NCBI GenBank assembly: GCA_963796705.1
Contig: CAWCMK010000003.1
Location: 186,001 to 250,000 of the forward strand
Direction: 5' to 3'
DNA length: 64,000 bases
DNA from: VRUE01 sp963796705
GTDB taxonomy: Bacteria; Actinomycetota; Thermoleophilia; Solirubrobacterales; 70-9
Made by a program: the position numbers and the translations under genes. Shown here piece after piece: positions 60,304-64,000 of the stretch; positions within the stretch are counted from its first letter, which is position 1; each line of letters opens with the position of its first letter. The notes beneath the pieces were generated by a model. It saw only the letters and a program-made list of their open reading frames with translations. It made no database searches and was not told the DNA's origin.

Positions 60304-61706
60304 GTTCCCGGCCCGCACGCCACGTCGGGGTTATCTTTCGTCGGCGGCACCGAGGGCAGCTGGTCGCTGCGCGGCAGGTGGGCAACGTTGACGAGAGCGT
60401 TGATGTAGGACTTTTCGCGCGAGAGGCCGATCGCGAGCTGGGCGCCGCTGCAGGTGTACATGATCAGGCCCCGTTGCACCGGACCGCCCGCGTCCTGCAA
60501 CGTGAAGGTGGCGTTCAGGTCGTGGTTCAGCCAGGGCAGGTAGAAGAGGTAGCTCTGCTTTGAGCCACTGGGCTTATAGGCGAGCTCGTTGAAGAAGGCG
60601 TTGAGGCCGCCGACGCTGTGGCCGAAGCCGGACACCGTCTTCTTCAGGGGGCCGGCGGCCTGCGCGGTGTTGACCAGTAGCGGTCGAATTTCGCGGGTGA
60701 AGGGCCGGATCTGGTCACGGATTGGCACCCTGGTCTGGGCGAAGAAGCGCTCGGTGGCCTTGAAGGCCGGACCGAGGGCTTCCGCCTGCGGGATCAGACC
60801 GATCAGCGCCGGCCGGGAGACGATCGAGAAGGTGTTGGACGCGGCCAGGCCGGCGTGGGCTGCCGCCAGGGTCGCCGGAAACTCGGTCAACGATTCCTGC
60901 AGCGCCTGCTGCTGGTTGGCGAAGTTGCCGAGGGCCGCGTCGGAGCCGGTGACGAAACGTTCGATCTCGGTGTCGCGGCGTCCCAGTTCGGTCGTCAGCG
61001 AGCCGAAATCGTGGATCACCCGGGCGAGGGCCCGGCGCCGCTGGGCGACCGCCTGGTTGAGTTCAGCGACGTAGCGAACGAAGGGCTGAAAGCGGCGGAA
61101 GGCACCGGAGAGCTGGTGGGCGTGGCCGCCGATTCCTTCGGCGCCGCCGGCGAGCAGCAGCTGGATGTACTGGCGCGTATCGGCGTCCAGGGTGGCGAGA
61201 AAGGCGTCCAGGCTGGTATTCGATTTGGTCTGCGCAAGGGGGATGTTGTCGCCGGCTTCCAGGTGTCCGGGGGCGGTCCCGGGGCTGACCTCGACGACCA
61301 TGTCATTGAGGTTCGTTTTCGGCCGCATGAGGAGCGTCGCATCGGGATGGATCAGCTGCATGTACTTGGGCTCGATATCCATGCCGACTTTCGCGTGGCC
61401 GTCTTCGAGCGCCACCGAGCTGATCTTTCCGACCTGGATGCCGGCGATGACCACCGCCTGCCCCTGTCCCGGGGCGATCGCCTGAGCGGTTTCGAATTCG
61501 CCGGTGATGTGAACGAATTCTTCGCCGACGATCGGGACCCACGAGGGCAGTGACGCTTTCTGCTGGGTGAAGATGAAGAGCGTCACCACCACCCCCAGCA
61601 GGGTCAGGCCGACAATCGCCGTCGTGTCCTTGCCGCGCCCGCGGGACTGCCTCGAGAGTGAGGCGCGAAAGTGCTTCCAGCGGGAATGTTCGCGCGACTC
61701 GCTCAT
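60300..61706 (-). CDS. MCE-family lipid-transport protein
   Basis: 468 residues. Membrane helix near the start (TTAIVGLTLLGVVVTLFIFT). The MCE domain covers ~65-150 (AVVIAGIQVGKISSVALEDG, LNDMVVEVSPGTAPG). The middle is a helical stalk with many Gln/Leu/Ala (FANQQQALQESLTEFPATLA). The C-terminal domain has Cys in MYTCSGAQL and DVACGPGT. Both ends overlap neighbours by ATGA, so the cluster is a tightly coupled polycistron. Confidence 0.9.
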   Translation of the reverse strand: MSESREHSRWKHFRASLSRQSRGRGKDTTAIVGLTLLGVVVTLFIFTQQKASLPSWVPIVGEEFVHITGEFETAQAIAPGQGQAVVIAGIQVGKISSVALEDGHAKVGMDIEPKYMQLIHPDATLLMRPKTNLNDMVVEVSPGTAPGHLEAGDNIPLAQTKSNTSLDAFLATLDADTRQYIQLLLAGGAEGIGGHAHQLSGAFRRFQPFVRYVAELNQAVAQRRRALARVIHDFGSLTTELGRRDTEIERFVTGSDAALGNFANQQQALQESLTEFPATLAAAHAGLAASNTFSIVSRPALIGLIPQAEALGPAFKATERFFAQTRVPIRDQIRPFTREIRPLLVNTAQAAGPLKKTVSGFGHSVGGLNAFFNELAYKPSGSKQSYLFYLPWLNHDLNATFTLQDAGGPVQRGLIMYTCSGAQLAIGLSREKSYINALVNVAHLPRSDQLPSVPPTKDNPDVACGPGT

Positions 61707-63211
61707 GGGACCGGGACGATGGACGGGGCTCCGGCCTGGCCGAGGCCGCTGTTGACGTTGGGAGCCGGGTTCTTGTCACAGCGCACGTTGGGCTTCAGCG
61801 GCGGTTTCCCGCCGAGCTGCGGCTGGCTGCCGCTGGGGGCGGCGGGCGCGAAGGCGAAGTTCTGACGGTCCTGGCTGATCGAGGCTTTGGGGTTGCCCTC
61901 TTCGACCAGCACGTTGCCGCCGCCTGGCTGCAGGCGCAGGTAGGGGCCGTTGCCGTCGAAATTCTGGCTCTGGCCGGCGAGGTCGCCGAGCGAGTAGAGG
62001 AACTCGCGGTAGTTGGGACCGCCCGTGCTGAACTGGTCATCGATCGTCTGATTGCCGGTCGGGATCAGAACCTTGCTCCCGCAGAGGCTGAGTTGGTTGA
62101 GCTGAGGCAGGGCGCTCGACTTGCCGGCCTGGGCGGCACCGGCGAGGCCGGGGGTCAATTCGGACAACAGCCGCGCGGCGCCGCCGCCCTCCTTGCCGGA
62201 GAGCAGTGGGCGGGCCTGGGCGAGCCATGGTTTGGAGGCGGAGATCAGGCCGGGCAGTTCGGCCACGGCGGGACGTAGCGCGATCGCATAGCCGCGCAGC
62301 GGCGGCAGCGCCCGGTTGAGGTTGACGAGCGAGCTGTGCGCTGTCTGCAGGGTCGGCGCCAGGCGTTCGATCGTCGTTTCCAGGTTGGCTGACTGTTCGG
62401 AGAGGGCACCGGTGAAAATCTCGAAGTTTTCGATCAGCCCCTGCAGAGCGGCGTCGCGCCGAGCAAAGGCACCGAAGGTGCGGCTCGCGCCGGCAATCGC
62501 CCGCGAGAGGTCATGGGGGCTGGTGCCCAGCAGCGCGTTGGTCGTCTGCGCCCCGTAGCGGCCGGCGGCGCCGCCGTAGCGGAAGGCACCGTTGAGCGCC
62601 TCGCCCCCGGAAATGCCCTGGACTTCGGGCAGCTGCGTGCGGTCTTCGGCGGCGCTCGGTTTTTCATTCAGCGCCGTGCCGAAGCTCTCCAGAAGGGTCC
62701 CGAGATTGGCACGGACGGGCGACTGCAGCGCGGTGAGGATCTGATCGAGCTGCACCGCCGTGGAGGTGTGGCTGACGGGGATCGTTTCACCGCTGCCGAG
62801 TTCGGGTGCGCTCGGGCTGCCCGGGTCGAGTTCGATGAAGAAGTTGCCCTCGAGGAAGATCCGCGGTCGAATCTCGGCGAAGGCGTCCTTGTGGACCGGC
62901 CTTCCGTCTCCTTCGACCGTGAAGGAGACGGTGGTCGCGTCGCCATCGCGTTCCACGCCGATCACTTCGCCGACGTCGACGCCGGCGATTCGCACCGGCG
63001 ATTTCGTCGCGATGTTGACTCCGTTGGCGAAGGTCGCCTTGATTTCGTAGCCGTAGCTCGTGAACGGGATGTGCCCCGTGAAGGCGAGGTAGGGGCCGAT
63101 GATGATGACCGCCAGGAAGATCGCTGCGATCACCACGTTGCTCGGGTGCCAGCCGAAGATGCCGCGGCTTTCTGCGGCTGCTTTGATGTCGCGCTCGGGC
63201 AGGCGTCCCAT
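61703..63211 (-). CDS. MCE-family lipid-transport protein
   Basis: 502 residues from ATG 63211, overlapping the previous stop by one base (TGATG). A cytoplasmic start with HPSNVVIAAIFLAVIIIGPY as membrane helix. MCE domain ~50-150 (SPVRIAGVDVGEVIGVERDG, IFLEGNFFIELDPGS). Helical stalk to ~390. The C-terminal part has Cys in LSLCGSKVL and NVRCDKNPAP and ends Pro/Gly-rich. It would form part of the same heterohexamer as its neighbours. Confidence 0.9.
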   Translation of the reverse strand: MGRLPERDIKAAAESRGIFGWHPSNVVIAAIFLAVIIIGPYLAFTGHIPFTSYGYEIKATFANGVNIATKSPVRIAGVDVGEVIGVERDGDATTVSFTVEGDGRPVHKDAFAEIRPRIFLEGNFFIELDPGSPSAPELGSGETIPVSHTSTAVQLDQILTALQSPVRANLGTLLESFGTALNEKPSAAEDRTQLPEVQGISGGEALNGAFRYGGAAGRYGAQTTNALLGTSPHDLSRAIAGASRTFGAFARRDAALQGLIENFEIFTGALSEQSANLETTIERLAPTLQTAHSSLVNLNRALPPLRGYAIALRPAVAELPGLISASKPWLAQARPLLSGKEGGGAARLLSELTPGLAGAAQAGKSSALPQLNQLSLCGSKVLIPTGNQTIDDQFSTGGPNYREFLYSLGDLAGQSQNFDGNGPYLRLQPGGGNVLVEEGNPKASISQDRQNFAFAPAAPSGSQPQLGGKPPLKPNVRCDKNPAPNVNSGLGQAGAPSIVPVP

Positions 63212-64000
63212 CAGTGGCCTTCCTTCAGCTGGCCTTCGGTCACCGTGCCCTGATTGCCCGGAACGTTGCCGATCACCGTCTTGCCCTTCAGGTAGGGCTC
63301 GTTGCCCGCTTCGCACTCTTCGGGCTGGCCCGGCGAGGCGGTGTTCGGGTAGGGGTTGGTGTGCAGGTGGTTCTGGGTGGGGTTGGGGCCGCCACCATTG
63401 GCGGGCGCCGAGGCCGGGCCGCCCTCGGCGTTGGGTCCTTCCGGCGTCTGGAAGGAGATCGCGCGAACCCAGTTCGAGGCGCCGTTGCCTTCGCTGAAGG
63501 TGCTTTTCAGGTTGCGAAAGGCGAGGGTCAGGTAGTTGCACGTCGACTGGGCCGGGCCGATGAAGCTGATCGCGGGATTGAGTTTTTCGTTCGTGTTGAT
63601 CAGCAGGTCGAGGCCGTTGAAGACGCCGGGGGCTTCTTGGAAGGCGAGCAGCGCGTCCGCGGTCGGCGCCAGCTGCGCATCAAAGGTCGGTGATTCCCGC
63701 AGGACCGGGATCCCGGCGCGCTCGGCCGCGTCGAGGGTCGGCGAGGTCTCGGCGAGGGCCCTGGCACCGGGCTGGAAGGCGGTGAAGAAGCGTTCGGTGT
63801 TGTGCAGGAAGGGATTCAGGACGGGCAGGTCGGCGATCGCGGCATCAAGCGTTTCCGGGCCCTTGGAGATCGTTTCCTGGATGTAGGGGCGCGAGACTCG
63901 CGCGAAGGCGCCGAAGGTGCGGTCGAGGACCACAAATAGGTCGGCGTTGACCTGGGCCACCGGTGCCACGGTCGCGTTGAGCGCCTCCAGGGCACGCCAG
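63211..64000 (-). CDS. MCE-family protein, 5' end outside window
   Basis: The frame is open to the right edge, leaving 262 C-terminal residues. It shows the same helical stalk (FFTAFQPGARALAETSPTLD) and a C-terminal region with Cys (QSTCNYLTL, PEECEAGNEP) as the downstream MCE genes. The MCE domain itself lies beyond the window. It shows that the operon continues upstream, probably with further mce genes, two yrbE permeases and possibly an ATPase. Confidence 0.8.
   Translation of the reverse strand, partial: WRALEALNATVAPVAQVNADLFVVLDRTFGAFARVSRPYIQETISKGPETLDAAIADLPVLNPFLHNTERFFTAFQPGARALAETSPTLDAAERAGIPVLRESPTFDAQLAPTADALLAFQEAPGVFNGLDLLINTNEKLNPAISFIGPAQSTCNYLTLAFRNLKSTFSEGNGASNWVRAISFQTPEGPNAEGGPASAPANGGGPNPTQNHLHTNPYPNTASPGQPEECEAGNEPYLKGKTVIGNVPGNQGTVTEGQLKEGH

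Overview
The window is a stretch of high-GC actinobacterial chromosome. The gene content points to a Thermoleophilia/Solirubrobacterales-like organism: very large secreted NHL-propeller/FN3-like proteins with basic C-terminal tails, tandem MCE genes, many GTG/TTG starts, an NhaA-DsbA fusion, and the core cluster rpsF-ssb-rpsR-rplI-dnaB-(dnaI-like)-purA. The lineage is inferred from gene style; no rRNA or complete tRNA is present. The three consecutive ~866-bp repeats near 14-17 kb carry dense single-base indels, which suggests a draft or metagenome assembly.

Left part (1-17 kb, all minus strand): four or five giant exported proteins read in one direction, several with 4-base ATGA stop/start overlaps. 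The first gene (16891 to 12627) contains three near-identical tandem propeller units and Cys-rich bacterial repeats, but its frame is broken many times. Upstream lies a 690-base gene-free region with three perfect 24-bp repeats. 17.5-21.2 kb holds three more exported proteins of unknown function.

21.5-25.6 kb looks like an accessory segment. It holds an ArdC-like antirestriction gene with one frameshift, an M48 metalloprotease and a winged-helix/histone-H1-like protein. At its right end are 11-bp phased direct repeats, a hairpin and a tRNA-Arg(CCU)-like 3' remnant, which together resemble one end of an integrated element.

25.6-34 kb: a secreted V8-type serine protease coupled to an exported partner, a PlsC acyltransferase, NhaA-DsbA, and an operon of five exported proteins, two of them paralogous to a third copy at 57.9 kb. 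34-38.4 kb: epimerase, pyrE and yceH, then an L,D-transpeptidase with a CPBP protease.

38.4-42 kb: MscS-like channel, class A PBP and a GT-C glycosyltransferase (plus strand). 42-47.7 kb (minus): response regulator, histidine kinase, HtrA, TreT and an OtsA-like enzyme, which reads as an envelope/osmotic stress operon. 47.8-56.3 kb: FlgM-like small protein, thiL, a flippase-like membrane protein, then the ribosome/replication/purine block. 56.4-64 kb: lipoprotein, TetR regulator, the third paralogue of the secreted family, and the distal end of an MCE lipid-transport operon that continues past the right edge.
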